Positions 1 through 9,060 of a DNA stretch of 64,000 nucleotides are shown piece by piece. Origin of the DNA: JADJPO01 sp963750395 (GTDB lineage: Bacteria; Actinomycetota; Actinomycetes; Actinomycetales; Kineosporiaceae); assembly GCA_963750395.1 (NCBI GenBank), contig CAVVQM010000015.1, forward strand, positions 62,001-126,000. The letters run 5' to 3'. Both the position numbers and the translations under genes were made by a program. The notes below the pieces were generated by a model, which was not told where the DNA came from, searched no databases, and was given only the letters and a program-made list of their open reading frames with translations. How positions within the stretch are numbered: position 1 is the stretch's first letter; each line of letters begins with the position of its first letter.

Positions 1-498
1 CGGACCCGGGTCGAGGCGTCCGCCGAGGTGCGTCTGCCGATCGGACGCTGGTACGAACGCCGTCGCGGGGTTGCCGTGGCGGCGGTCGCCGTCCGCGACA
101 CGCGGCTGGCCGTGGCCAGTGCGCACCTGCCGCTGGATCCCGACCGTCGGGCCCTGCACGCCCGGATGATCCGCGATCGGTTGTGGACCGGACCACCTCA
201 GAGGGTCGCCGATCTGGTCGCCGCCGGAGCCGCGGTGATCGGCGCCGACCTCAACGAGCCGCCGCCATCGCCCGTCTGGGGACTGCTCGGCGCGGTGGCC
301 GGCGATGCCGCACAGCGTCGGGACGCGACGGCCGTGACGGCCACTTTTCCCGCGCGTGCGCCGGACCTGCGCCTCGACGTCGTGCTGGTCGCAGACGCCC
401 TGGAGGTCGTGGACTACGGCGACGGCGGTGTCGACCCCGACCTCGTGGCACGGGCAAGCGACCACCGCCCGGTGCTGGGGGTGCTCCGGCCGCGCTGA
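1..498 (+). CDS. Endonuclease/exonuclease/phosphatase (EEP) family protein, 5' end outside window
   Basis: The frame is open from the left edge, so the N-terminus is outside the window; a GTG at 28 is the first internal candidate start but nothing supports it. The visible C-terminal 165 residues resemble the DNase I-like EEP fold: GADLNEPP holds the D-x-N pair that sits at the metal site, and SDHRPV close to the C-terminus holds the Asp-His pair of the active site. The family includes nucleases and phospholipid or inositol phosphatases, so the substrate cannot be named. The next gene is convergent, 40 bp away, across a 16-bp tandem duplication. Fold assignment is fairly safe, function open. 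Confidence 0.75.
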   Translation, partial: RTRVEASAEVRLPIGRWYERRRGVAVAAVAVRDTRLAVASAHLPLDPDRRALHARMIRDRLWTGPPQRVADLVAAGAAVIGADLNEPPPSPVWGLLGAVAGDAAQRRDATAVTATFPARAPDLRLDVVLVADALEVVDYGDGGVDPDLVARASDHRPVLGVLRPR

Positions 499-512
499 GT
501 GGGCCGCCAGGT

Positions 513-544
513 CTCAGCACCGTCAGATCTCAGCACCGTCAGAT
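513..544. repeat. Perfect 16-bp tandem duplication covering the stop codon of the leftward gene at 539
   Basis: CTCAGCACCGTCAGAT occurs twice head to tail (513-528, 529-544). On the minus strand the second copy contains the last codon and the TGA (541-539) of the neighbouring gene, so the duplication repeats that stop codon 16 nt downstream in another frame. It is one of five such duplications in the window. Confidence 0.9.
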
Positions 545-1096
545 GACGGCGCCGTCGTCACCGTCGTCCGGGCGTTCGGCCGGCATCCGGGCGACGAGGG
601 TGACGAAGCCCGCCACGAAGCAGAGCAGGGCCAGGGCCACCATCCAGGACGGCAGGGCGCCGTTGAGCAATGCGGCGATCAACAGCAGGGCCGGACCGCC
701 CAGGACCCCCGACCATGCCGCCCGGGAGATCCGGTCGCCCCTGGGCAGCGGGGGAGGATCCGGTGGTTCGAAGTGCTCGTCGAGTACGGACGGATGCCAG
801 GCCGGTGAGACGGGTTCGGCCGACACGGGTTTGGGTGCCACAGGTTCGGCGGACCCGGACCCGGAGCCGGACCCGGGACCGTGCTCGGGCGCAGCCGACT
901 CGCCGGCGCCGTTCTCGTTGTTGCTGTCGTCGTTCTCGTGGTCGTTCTCGTTGTCGTGATCGTTCTCGTGGTTGTCGTCGGCGTTGTCGTCGTTGAAGCG
1001 TGCGATCAGCGCCGCGAACGCCGCGTCGTAGTCCAGATCCGGGTCGATGTGGGGACCGGTGTCGTCCCGCTCGCCCTCCTGCTCAGGGCCCGTCAT
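539..1096 (-). CDS. Conserved actinobacterial membrane protein with Asp/Asn-rich repeat
   Basis: 185 residues. The N-terminal third is a low-complexity acidic stretch of Asp, Asn, Glu and His (residues about 35-62), encoded by repeated GTCGTTCTCGTT-like units on the plus strand (about 906-1000), followed by a short Gly-Ser run. The C-terminus is conserved-looking: a PPPLPRGDR motif near residue 115, two hydrophobic helices (about 125-145 and 148-168) and the ending DDGDDGAVI. Similar small two-helix proteins with a Pro-rich motif and acidic tail are widespread in actinobacteria without known function. The ATG at 1096 lies 6 bp from the stop of the next leftward gene, so the two may be co-transcribed. 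The repeat tract is a likely site of length variation. Confidence 0.75.
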   Translation of the reverse strand: MTGPEQEGERDDTGPHIDPDLDYDAAFAALIARFNDDNADDNHENDHDNENDHENDDSNNENGAGESAAPEHGPGSGSGSGSAEPVAPKPVSAEPVSPAWHPSVLDEHFEPPDPPPLPRGDRISRAAWSGVLGGPALLLIAALLNGALPSWMVALALLCFVAGFVTLVARMPAERPDDGDDGAVI

Positions 1097-1102
1097 GAAC
1101 CC

Positions 1103-1864
1103 TCAACCCGAGGTGCGGGCCGCGGCGATGCGCTCGATGAACTCGACACTGCCCTTGAAGATGCGGGGAGCATCGTAATCGAGGGTGGCGACGTGGTAGC
1201 TGTCGGCGCAGACCACCTGGGTGAGGTCGGCCGAGCTCACCGATTCCATCAGCACGGTGCTGCTCACCGGGGGGACGACGTGATCCCGCGGTGAGCGGAA
1301 CAGCAGGGTCGGCTGGGTGATCCCGCCCAGACCGGCGCGGACGACGTGGAGGGCCCGGGCGAAGGAGTGCAGCGCCCGCAGCGGCGTCCGGTCGTAGGCG
1401 TGCTCGTTCATGCCAGGCTTGTTGATGTCGTTGCCGATCGCGGGCAGGGACGGGAGCACCCTGGACAGCACGGGGAGCAGCCGCAGGCGCGGGTCGGTCA
1501 GCACCACCGCGGGATTGACCAGGATCAGGGCATCGACGTCGTGGGGGCGCCGCTGGGCCAGGGCAAGCGCCAGGGTGCCGCCCATGGACAGTCCGCACAC
1601 CACCACCGTGGAGCACCGGGCGCGCAGGCCGGTCAGCGCCGAGTCGACCGTGGCGTACCACTGCTCCCAGTTGGTCCGATTCAGGTCCATCCACGACGTC
1701 CCGTGGCCGGGGAGTAGCGGGACGTCGACCGTGAACGAGGCCTCGGCCAGATACTCCGCCCACGGGCGGACGCTCGCGGGACTACCGGTGAATCCATGAC
1801 AGATCAGCACGCCGACCTCGCCGCCGTCGTGCTGGAAGGGTGCTGCCTCGGGGATCACCGCCAC
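1103..1864 (-). CDS. Alpha/beta hydrolase (esterase/monoacylglycerol lipase-like)
   Basis: 253 residues from the GTG at 1864, chosen because GGAGG lies 6 nt upstream; the open frame continues to 1960 without support. Motifs in order: oxyanion/HG region LICHGFTGSP near residue 20, nucleophile elbow GLSMGG about residue 90, acid in SPRDHVVP, and His in DSYHVATLDYD near the C-terminus, a full Ser-Asp-His triad. The start and spacing resemble actinobacterial COG1647-type carboxylesterases, which act on short or medium acyl esters. No signal peptide is visible, so it is probably cytoplasmic. It is divergent from the acyltransferase gene at 2002, which suggests a lipid role but does not show one. 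The stop overlaps a 7-bp near-repeat. Confidence 0.85.
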   Translation of the reverse strand: MAVIPEAAPFQHDGGEVGVLICHGFTGSPASVRPWAEYLAEASFTVDVPLLPGHGTSWMDLNRTNWEQWYATVDSALTGLRARCSTVVVCGLSMGGTLALALAQRRPHDVDALILVNPAVVLTDPRLRLLPVLSRVLPSLPAIGNDINKPGMNEHAYDRTPLRALHSFARALHVVRAGLGGITQPTLLFRSPRDHVVPPVSSTVLMESVSSADLTQVVCADSYHVATLDYDAPRIFKGSVEFIERIAAARTSG

Positions 1865-2001
1865 GTCGCGCCTCCATCGTCCGGCTTGCGGGTCATCGTG
1901 GCACGGCGGCGCCGCATCCGCGAGAGCCTGAGGGACCGACCGCCTCAATCGGGCCCGCACTCTCTACAGTGTGTGCGGTAACCCGGTTGTGAGCATGTGA
2001 C

Positions 2002-2985
2002 GTGATCAGGCGAGGACGCCCGCCCGGCGGCCTCGTGATGGGACCAGCCGAGAGGGCGTCGGTCGGATTGTTCTACTGGCTACTCAAGCGGATCGTTCTC
2101 GGTCCCATCCTGTTCTCCCTGTTCCGTCCGTGGATCAAGGGTGAGGACCGGGTGCCCGAACACGGCGGGGTCATCCTCGCCAGCAACCACCTGTCGTTCT
2201 CCGACTCGATCTTCCTGCCGCTCGTCGTCAAACGTCGGGTGACATTCCTGGCGAAGGCCGACTACTTCACCGGCGACGGCCTCAAGGGCCGCGCGACCGC
2301 GGCCTTCTTCCGGGGGGTGGGCCAGCTACCGGTCGACCGTACCGGCGGCCAGGCCTCCGAGGCCTCGTTGCGCACCGGTCTGAGGGTGCTGGGCCGGGGC
2401 GGGCTGCTCGGGATCTACCCCGAGGGGACGCGCTCGCCGGACGGGCGGCTCTATCGCGGCAAGACCGGCGTCGCCCGCATGGCGCTCGAGGCCCGCGTGC
2501 CGGTGATCCCGGTCGCGATGATCAACACCGACAAGATCCAGCCGATCGGGCGCCGGCTGCCCAGCCTCGGTCACCGGGTGGGGATCGTGTTCGGCCCGCC
2601 CCTGGACTTCTCCCGGTATGAGGGCATGGAGGACGACCGCTACGTCCTGCGGTCGATCACCGACGAGATCATGTACTCCCTGATGGAGTTGTCCGGGCAG
2701 GAGTACGTCGACATGTACGCGGCCACCATGAAGGAGCGGATCGCTGCCGCGCGCCGGGCCACGATGGCCGGCCAGGTCAAGGCGGCGGTGGCCGCGGCGA
2801 CCGCGATCGGTGAACGGGTCAAGGGCTCGGACCCGCAGGAGGCCCGACCGGCCGAGGCCGACGCCGAATCGGGCACCGAGAATCTTCAGCCGGCATCCCC
2901 CACCGACCTGGACGCGGATCTTCACACAGACCTGGAGACCCCGGACGGTCCGGGCCTGGAGGAGTCGGGTGGGCGCTCCGCCTGA
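2002..2985 (+). CDS. 1-acyl-sn-glycerol-3-phosphate acyltransferase family protein (PlsC-like)
   Basis: 327 residues from GTG 2002; ATG 2038 is an alternative and neither has a clear ribosome site. The PlsC/LPLAT domain spans about residues 40-240: NHLSFSDS is the NHx4D catalytic motif, and YPEGTRSPDG is the glycerophosphate-binding motif, preceded by VGQLPVDRTGG. Family members move an acyl chain from acyl-CoA to lysophosphatidate or a related acceptor at the inner face of the membrane. The C-terminal 80 residues are acidic and low in complexity. In M. tuberculosis the counterpart is Rv2182c, near aroG as here. The 3' end overlaps the next gene by 17 nt, so the two are probably translated together. 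The exact acceptor is not predictable. Confidence 0.88.
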   Translation: MIRRGRPPGGLVMGPAERASVGLFYWLLKRIVLGPILFSLFRPWIKGEDRVPEHGGVILASNHLSFSDSIFLPLVVKRRVTFLAKADYFTGDGLKGRATAAFFRGVGQLPVDRTGGQASEASLRTGLRVLGRGGLLGIYPEGTRSPDGRLYRGKTGVARMALEARVPVIPVAMINTDKIQPIGRRLPSLGHRVGIVFGPPLDFSRYEGMEDDRYVLRSITDEIMYSLMELSGQEYVDMYAATMKERIAAARRATMAGQVKAAVAAATAIGERVKGSDPQEARPAEADAESGTENLQPASPTDLDADLHTDLETPDGPGLEESGGRSA

Positions 2986-4864
2986 GGCTGCGGCGGTCTC
3001 TGGCCGGCTCAGTGGCCGCAGTGCGTCCGGGCGGATGACCGATCGCGTCCGCCGGGTCCTCACTCCGGCCGTGGCGGCGGGCGCGCTGGCCTGGACGGCG
3101 GACCTGCCTGTTCTGCGCGCCGTTCTGACCGACGCCCGCCGGGGGCTCGACCTCATGGACGAGAGCCACTATGTGATGGCGGCCCAGCCCTGGGCGTCCG
3201 ACTCGGCGTTCAACGGTGTCTTCGGCTGGTACAGCGGGCTGCTGCTTCGCCTGGCCGGTGGGGATCTGGCGGCGCTGCGGGTGCTCGGGGCCCTGCTTCT
3301 GATCCCGGCGGCACTGGTGCTGGCGCGGGCCGTCCGACGCTGTGCCGAGAGCCTGGAAGGCCGGGACTGGCCCGGCTGGTTGCGTGGGGCCTGGCCGCCG
3401 GCGCTGGTCGGGGCCGCGATGTGTTACTACACGGTCTTCGTGCGGACACCGAGCTACAACTGGTTCGCGGCGCTGGGGTTGATGGTCCTGGCCGCCGGCC
3501 TGCTGGACGCCACCAGATCGGCGGCTCCGGCCTCGGGGGTGCTGATCGGCCTGGGGGTGTTCCTGACCGCGGTCGGCAAGGCCTCGACCGCGGTGGCCGC
3601 GTTGGCCCTGTCCCTGGTGTTGTTCCTGGTCCTGATCGCATTCGCGGTCGCCGACCGCGACGATCGCCGCCCGTCCCTGAGGGTCGGTCCCTGGCCGGTG
3701 GCCGGCAGCGCCGCCGCCACCGGAGCGGTCCTCGCGTTGGCGCACTCGGTCCTGGTTGCGTCGCCGCAGACGACGCTCACGGCCTATCGGCGGGCGGCGG
3801 GAATGCTGGCGACGGTGGATCCCCAGCACTATGCGGCCGAGGCGATGCCCGGGGTGGTGCGCGCCGGGCTGCGCAACGTGCTCCTCGACCGACCCGGACC
3901 ACATCTGACCCTGCCGGTATCCGTCATCGCCCTGGTCGCCGTGCTGATCCCCGTGCTGCACCGCTCCCGCGGTCGGGCACTGTGGTGGCTGGGGGTGGCC
4001 TTCGCGCTCGGCGTCGCGATGGCTCTGGTACCGATCCTGCGGGACTACCCGGGCGGCGTGCCGGGACTGGGCATGTCTGCCCCGGCGGCGGTCGTGGTGG
4101 CGGAGTGCGCACTGGTGGCCGGGACCGTCGTGATGTTCTGGCAGGCGGTGGGGTGGGTCGATGGCCGACCGCGGACGGCGACCGCCGTCGTCCTCTGCGG
4201 GGTGCTCCTCCTGCTGGCGGTGGTCTACCCGGTCGGCACCAATGTCGAGTACTCGACCCAGCTGCACGGGGCGTTCCCGGTCCTGATGGCGGCCGCCGCG
4301 ATCGGGGTGGCGCTGATCCCCGGCCGCGGCCGTGAGGTCGCCCTCGGCGCGGTCACCGTGGTCGCGCTGGTGTTGGGCGCCGTCCTGGTGCCGGTGACCC
4401 GGCAGGAGGCGCCCTACCGGATCGCGCCGCTGGGACAGCAGGACATCGCTCGCACCGTGACGGGCGGCACGGCACCGATGCTGCTGGACGCCGACACGGT
4501 GGCCTGGATCGATGGGCTGCGGCGGTTGGCCGCCGACGGCGGCTGGCACGCCGGCTCCCCGATGCTGGACCTGACCTGGCACCCGGCCTCGGTGCTCGTG
4601 CTCGACGGGCGGGCCCCGTCCGTCCTGCTGCCCGCCTTCCCCGGCTGGCCCGATCCAGGTGGTTCCGCCGCCCACGCCCTGCGCCAGGAGGATCCCGCGA
4701 TCTGGAGCCAGGCCTGGCTCCTGGTGCCGGTCGGTCAGGACGACGCGCTCGCCGCGGAGGCGACGCGGGTGGTGGGGCGACGGTTCCCCGACGACTACCA
4801 GCTGCTCGGCACGGTGGTGGCCGCCTACGACCGGCAGGAACAGGGGCTGTGGCGTCCCAGGTGA
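2969..4864 (+). CDS. Polytopic membrane protein, possible GT-C type glycosyltransferase
   Basis: About 631 residues. GTG 2969 is preferred because GGAGGAG ends 5 nt before it, inside the end of plsC; ATG 3035 is the alternative. The protein has roughly ten to twelve hydrophobic segments between residues 30 and 480, then a soluble C-terminal part. An early extracytoplasmic loop holds LMDESHYVMAAQPW, where acidic DE in loop 1 recalls the catalytic aspartates of GT-C polyprenyl-phosphate glycosyltransferases; the loop SYNWFAAL and the overall hydropathy also fit. I see no other diagnostic motif. Position directly behind an acyltransferase is compatible with building a glycolipid, but this is inference only. 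Confidence 0.7.
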   Translation: MGAPPEAAAVSGRLSGRSASGRMTDRVRRVLTPAVAAGALAWTADLPVLRAVLTDARRGLDLMDESHYVMAAQPWASDSAFNGVFGWYSGLLLRLAGGDLAALRVLGALLLIPAALVLARAVRRCAESLEGRDWPGWLRGAWPPALVGAAMCYYTVFVRTPSYNWFAALGLMVLAAGLLDATRSAAPASGVLIGLGVFLTAVGKASTAVAALALSLVLFLVLIAFAVADRDDRRPSLRVGPWPVAGSAAATGAVLALAHSVLVASPQTTLTAYRRAAGMLATVDPQHYAAEAMPGVVRAGLRNVLLDRPGPHLTLPVSVIALVAVLIPVLHRSRGRALWWLGVAFALGVAMALVPILRDYPGGVPGLGMSAPAAVVVAECALVAGTVVMFWQAVGWVDGRPRTATAVVLCGVLLLLAVVYPVGTNVEYSTQLHGAFPVLMAAAAIGVALIPGRGREVALGAVTVVALVLGAVLVPVTRQEAPYRIAPLGQQDIARTVTGGTAPMLLDADTVAWIDGLRRLAADGGWHAGSPMLDLTWHPASVLVLDGRAPSVLLPAFPGWPDPGGSAAHALRQEDPAIWSQAWLLVPVGQDDALAAEATRVVGRRFPDDYQLLGTVVAAYDRQEQGLWRPR

Positions 4865-4896
4865 CCCTCGATTGGGGGGCGGTCCTCCGGCTCGCC

Positions 4897-4902
4897 TACC
4901 CT
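4897..4902 (+). promoter_or_regulatory. -10 element of a leaderless promoter for aroG
   Basis: TACCCT is followed by six bases and the GTG start at 4909, the spacing expected when transcription begins at or next to the start codon. A TTGGGG hexamer at 4872 is a weak -35 candidate with a 19-bp spacer. Confidence 0.55.
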
Positions 4903-4908
4903 GAGCCC

Positions 4909-6317
4909 GTGAGCATGAGCATCCAGCACAGCGCCCCCCTCGTCGCCCCGGGGCACATCACCCTTGCCGACGGCTCAGACGCCTCGTCCGGAGCGGTGGT
5001 CGGCATCTGGGAGGATCTGCCGGCCGTCCAGCAGCCGGAGTGGCCCGATCCTCAGGCGCTGGCCGAGGTCGTCGCCGAACTGGCGTCCTACCCGCCGCTG
5101 GTGTTCGCGGGGGAATGCGACGAGCTCAAGTCCTCATTGGCCGCCGCTGCCCGCGGTGAGGCGTTCCTGTTCCAGGGGGGTGACTGCGCCGAGACCTTCG
5201 CCGACGCCACCGCCGACCGGATCCGCAACAAGATCAAGACCATGCTGCAGATGGCCGTGGTGCTCACCTACGGGGCGAGCATGCCCGTGGTGAAGGTCGG
5301 CCGGATGGCCGGGCAGTTCGCCAAGCCGCGCAGCAAGCCGACCGAGACGCGCGGCGGCGTCGAACTGCCCGCCTACCGCGGCGACATCATCAACGACTAC
5401 GCGTTCGACAGGGCCAGCCGCACCCCCGACCCCCGCCGACTGCTGCGGGCCTACCACACCAGCTGCGCGACGCTGAACCTGGTCCGCGCCTTCACCAAGG
5501 GCGGTTTCGCCGACCTGCGGCACGTGCACGAGTGGAATCGCGGGTTCGTGGCGACCCACGCCAACGTCCGGTACGAGGTGATGGCCCGCGACATCGACCG
5601 GGCGATGCGGTTCATGGCCGCCTGCGGCGGCGATTCGACGCGCTGCGCACCGTCGACTTCTACTCCAGCCACGAGGCGCTGCTGCTGGACTACGAGCGTC
5701 CGCTGACCCGGATCGACTCGCGGACCGGGGAGGCCGTACAACGTCTCCGCACACTTCCTGTGGGTGGGCGAGCGCACCCGGCAGCTGGACGGCGCCCACA
5801 TCGACCTGCTCGCCAAGATCCGCAACCCGATCGGGGTCAAGCTCGGTCCGACGAGCACCGCTCAGCAGGCGCTCGAACTCGTCGAGCGGCTCGACCCACA
5901 GCGCGAACCCGGCCGGTTGACCTTCATCACCCGGATGGGTTCGTCGCGGATCCGCGACGTGCTGCCGGAGCTGGTCTCCGGGCTCGGCGAGGCGGCCAAG
6001 CACGTGCTGTGGGTCTGCGACCCGATGCACGGCAACACCTTCGAGGCGGCCTCCGGGTACAAGACCCGGCGATTCGAGGACGTCGATGGACGAGGTGCGC
6101 GGGCTTCTTCGAGGTGCACAAGGCGCTGGGCACCATCCCGGGCGGCCTGCACGTGGAGCTGACCGGTGACGACGTGACCGAGTGCCTCGGGGGCGCGGTA
6201 CCCATCAACGAGGCCGCCCTGGCGAACCGCTACGAGACGCTGTGCGACCCGCGGTTGAACCACCAGCAGGGTCTCGAGATGGCCTTCCTGGTGGCCGAGA
6301 GTCTCGCCGAGCGCTGA
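4909..6317 (+). CDS. aroG: Class II 3-deoxy-7-phosphoheptulonate synthase, frame disrupted at four sites
   Basis: First step of aromatic amino-acid synthesis: condenses phosphoenolpyruvate and erythrose 4-phosphate. About 469 codons from GTG 4909 (ATG 4915 possible), the usual length for the plant/mycobacterial class II enzyme. Motifs seen: FLFQGGDCAETF, the long MLQMAVVLTYGASMPVVKV block, GQFAKPRS, and EPGRLTFITRMG near the C-terminus. As given the frame breaks: one base missing near 5633, and extra bases near 5736 (GCC[G]TAC), 6085 (GTC[G]ATG) and 6101-6103. Correcting these gives one continuous protein ending at 6317. The M. tuberculosis homologue is Rv2178c. With the residues intact across each break, I favour sequence error over a true pseudogene. 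Confidence 0.88.
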
Positions 6318-6359
6318 CCGGCCCGTGGGTGTCCGGAGTGGGCCTGGCGAGGTGCGAGG

Positions 6360-6956
6360 ATGTCAGCCGTGACCGACCCAGGTGAGCCCGGCGCGTTGCC
6401 ACCTGGTCAGAAGCTGGCCGACGTCCTGCCGGTCCTGCACTACGGGCCGGTTCCGAAGTACCGGCCGCAGACCTGGCGGCTGACCGTGAACGGGGCGACG
6501 TCGGACGCCGAGGCGCATCACCTCGACATGGCGGCGCTCACCGCCATCGAGATGGTCGAGGTCCATGCGGACGTGCACTGCGTCAAGCGCTGGACGGTTC
6601 CCGGGCAGTCCTGGCGAGGGATCGCCGGCCGCGCCCTGGTCGAGGCCGTACCGCCGGCGTCGGGGGTCACCCACGTGATGACGTGGGCGGAGTACGGCTA
6701 CTCGGCGACCATCCGGCTGGAGGATCTGGTGCACGAGCAGGCGGTGCTGGCCACCCACCAGGACGGCGAGCCGCTCACCCCGGAGCGGGGTTTCCCCCTG
6801 CGGCTGATCCTGCCGCACCTCTACGCCTGGAAGGGGCCGAAGTGGCTGCGCGGCCTGGAGTACCTGCGTGGGCCCCGGCGCGGCTTCTGGGAGGAACGGG
6901 GCTACCACGTCATCGGTGACCCGTGGCGCGAGGAGAGGTACTCCTACCAGGAGTGA
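6360..6956 (+). CDS. Sulfite oxidase-like molybdopterin-binding oxidoreductase
   Basis: 198 residues, the size of the stand-alone oxidoreductase molybdopterin-binding domain (PF00174, COG2041). The conserved VHCVKRW segment (about residues 73-79) carries the Cys that ligates molybdenum in the sulfite oxidase family; GYSATIRLEDL and PERGFPLRLILPHLYAWKG are further family blocks. There is no Tat signal, so this is a cytoplasmic member whose electron donor and substrate are unknown. The ATG at 6360 follows GAGG-type sequence. It lies 42 bp behind aroG on the same strand and converges with the kinase gene. A GGCCGATCGGCC palindrome sits between the two stops. Confidence 0.85.
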   Translation: MSAVTDPGEPGALPPGQKLADVLPVLHYGPVPKYRPQTWRLTVNGATSDAEAHHLDMAALTAIEMVEVHADVHCVKRWTVPGQSWRGIAGRALVEAVPPASGVTHVMTWAEYGYSATIRLEDLVHEQAVLATHQDGEPLTPERGFPLRLILPHLYAWKGPKWLRGLEYLRGPRRGFWEERGYHVIGDPWREERYSYQE

Positions 6957-6992
6957 GCGGCCCCGGTGGCGGCGCGGCGGGCCGATCGGCCG

Positions 6993-8996
6993 TCACAGCC
7001 CGGTGATGGTGACCTTGCTGCCGGGTTCCGCCTGCTCGCCGGGGTTCGGGTCCTGCCGCTGCACGGTGTCGAACACCGACCCGCCACGCCGCTTGACGTC
7101 GAAGCCCTGGTCCTCGAGGAGCTGCTGGGCGTCGTCCATGTTCATGCCGATCACGCTCGGAACCTGCTGCTGCACCTGATTGATCACCAGGCTCACCGTG
7201 GACGTCCGCGGCACGGTCTCGCCCGGGTCCGGCGACTGTTCGAGCACCGTGTCCGTCGGATAGTCACCGTTGAACGACTCGGTCTGTTCGGTCTTCAGGC
7301 CCACGTCGGCCAGCATCTGTTTGGCCTCGTCCACGGGACGGCCCCGCACGTCGGGGATCTGAACGGGCTCGGGGCCCCGGCTGATCACCAGGTCCACCGA
7401 GGTTCCGAGCTCGAGCTCGGAACCGGGGCCCGGTGCGCTGCCGATGACCGAGCCCTGGGCCACCGTGTCGTGGTATCTCTCGGTGATCGAGCCGACCTTG
7501 AGGCCGGCCTTCTCCAGGGCCGCCTCGGCCTCGGCGCGGGTCTGATTGTTCAGTTTCGGGATGCCGGTGAGCGCCGTTCCCCGGGACAGGTACACCGACA
7601 CGGCGCCGTTCTTGCGGATCCGATCCCCGGCCTCCGGACGCGTGCGCAGGACCTGTCCCTCGGCGACCGTCTCGCTGTAGTCGCCCTCCTCGACCCGGAT
7701 CTCCAGACCGTCGGCGGCCAGCACCTGGCGCGCCTCGGCCTCGGTGAGGTTGATCAGTTGTGGGGTGCTGGTGAAGGCCCCCGGGCCCGCCACCAGGTAC
7801 CAGGCGCCCAGGGCCAGCGAGATCGTCAGGCCCAGCACCGTGAACAGGCCGAGCAGGCCGCGGCGTCGCCGTCCGGCCGCCAGACGGCGCAGTTCGCGGT
7901 GCTCGTCGCGATCGGGCTGGTCCAGTTCGCCCGCCGGCTCCGGAAGATCCTCGTGCCCGTCGTCCTCCATCGCCTCCCGGCGGCGGCGTTCACGCAGGCT
8001 GCGCAGCCCGTTCAGCTGGGGAAGGGTCTGGGTGGGATTCGGCTGCGCCGACGAGCCGGCGACCAGCTCGGTGGGGGAGCCGGCGTCGCCGTCCGCGCCG
8101 TTCACCGCCCTGGCCGTCGGCGCGACGTCCGGGCGGACGTCCAGAACGGTGTCGGAGAGCTGCTCGCGGATCCGGCGGACGTCCCGCAGCCATGCCCCGG
8201 CGTCCGCCGGCCGGTCGTCCGGGTCGCGGGTGACCGCGGCGGTCACCAGGTCGTCAACCTCGCTCGGTACGGTCGGGGCCAGCGAGGAGGGGCGCGGCAC
8301 GTCCTCGTGCACGTGTCGGTAGGCGACCTGCATGGGGACCTCACCGGTGAACGGCTGCCGACCGGTGAGCATCTCGAACAGGACGATCCCGGCCGCGTAG
8401 ACGTCGCTGCGGGTGTCGGCCTGTCCGCGGGTCACCAGTTCGGGAGCCAGGTAGGCGACCGTGCCGAGCAGCGCCCCGGTCTGGGTGTGTCCCCCGGTGA
8501 TCGCCCGGGCGAGCCCGAAATCGGCCACCTTGACCCGGCCGTCGTCGGTCAGGATGACGTTCTCCGGCTTGATGTCGCGGTGGACCAGATCGGCCCGGTG
8601 GGCGGCCGCGAGGGCGTCCAGCATCGGGTCGAGCACGGTCAGCGCCTCACGTGGGGTCAGCGCGCCGCGCTCGGCGATGACGTCGCGCAGAGTGCGCCCG
8701 GGCAGCAACTCCATCGCCAGGTAGAGCACGTCGCCGTCGCTGCCCTGGTCGAAGACCTGGACGACGTTCGGGTGCGACAGACGCGCCGCGGAGATGGCCT
8801 CGCGCACGAACCTGGCGACGAACTCCTGGTCGTCCGCCAGGTGGGGATGCATCACCTTGAGCGCGACCCGCCGGTCCAGCCGCCGGTCCAGCGCCGCGTA
8901 GACGGTGGCCATGCCGCCGCGGGCGATCCTGGACCCGACCTCGTAGCGGTCGTCGAGTACGCGCCCGATCAGCGGGTCTCGAACCGTCGTGTCCAC
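6993..8996 (-). CDS. Membrane Ser/Thr protein kinase with four PASTA domains
   Basis: 667 residues. Kinase domain about 18-275: glycine loop ARGGMATVY, catalytic Lys47 in VALKVM, HRD at 139-141 (HRDIKPEN), DFG at 159-161. A juxtamembrane linker of about 100 residues leads to one transmembrane helix near 375-395, then four PASTA repeats fill the extracytoplasmic part to the C-terminus. This is the PknB/StkP architecture; PASTA repeats sense muropeptides or lipid II and couple wall state to phosphorylation. By position it matches mycobacterial PknL, which lacks PASTA repeats, so naming it pknB or pknL would be arbitrary. The start GTG at 8996 has a leaderless-type -10. The lytic transglycosylase upstream and the Rv2175c-like protein are plausible partners. 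Confidence 0.93.
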   Translation of the reverse strand: MDTTVRDPLIGRVLDDRYEVGSRIARGGMATVYAALDRRLDRRVALKVMHPHLADDQEFVARFVREAISAARLSHPNVVQVFDQGSDGDVLYLAMELLPGRTLRDVIAERGALTPREALTVLDPMLDALAAAHRADLVHRDIKPENVILTDDGRVKVADFGLARAITGGHTQTGALLGTVAYLAPELVTRGQADTRSDVYAAGIVLFEMLTGRQPFTGEVPMQVAYRHVHEDVPRPSSLAPTVPSEVDDLVTAAVTRDPDDRPADAGAWLRDVRRIREQLSDTVLDVRPDVAPTARAVNGADGDAGSPTELVAGSSAQPNPTQTLPQLNGLRSLRERRRREAMEDDGHEDLPEPAGELDQPDRDEHRELRRLAAGRRRRGLLGLFTVLGLTISLALGAWYLVAGPGAFTSTPQLINLTEAEARQVLAADGLEIRVEEGDYSETVAEGQVLRTRPEAGDRIRKNGAVSVYLSRGTALTGIPKLNNQTRAEAEAALEKAGLKVGSITERYHDTVAQGSVIGSAPGPGSELELGTSVDLVISRGPEPVQIPDVRGRPVDEAKQMLADVGLKTEQTESFNGDYPTDTVLEQSPDPGETVPRTSTVSLVINQVQQQVPSVIGMNMDDAQQLLEDQGFDVKRRGGSVFDTVQRQDPNPGEQAEPGSKVTITGL

Positions 8997-9002
8997 ACCC
9001 GG

Positions 9003-9008
9003 AGTCTA
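9003..9008 (-). promoter_or_regulatory. -10 element of a leaderless promoter for the PASTA kinase
   Basis: On the minus strand TAGACT is followed by six bases and the GTG start at 8996, the same geometry as at aroG, idsA, metF and murE. Confidence 0.55.
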
Positions 9009-9060
9009 CGGTCGGCGTCGATGATCAGGTGCCCCTGGGCGGAGGACTGCCGAACGGCGC

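Noticed and set aside
2819..4675. 618-codon open frame on the minus strand opposite the membrane protein gene
   Set aside because: Composition is Gln, Arg, Gly and His-rich without any domain; it is the usual antisense shadow of a GC-rich gene with strong third-position bias.
6980..6991. GGCCGATCGGCC palindrome as a terminator between converging genes
   Set aside because: A 12-bp palindrome without loop or T-tract; it cannot form a useful hairpin.
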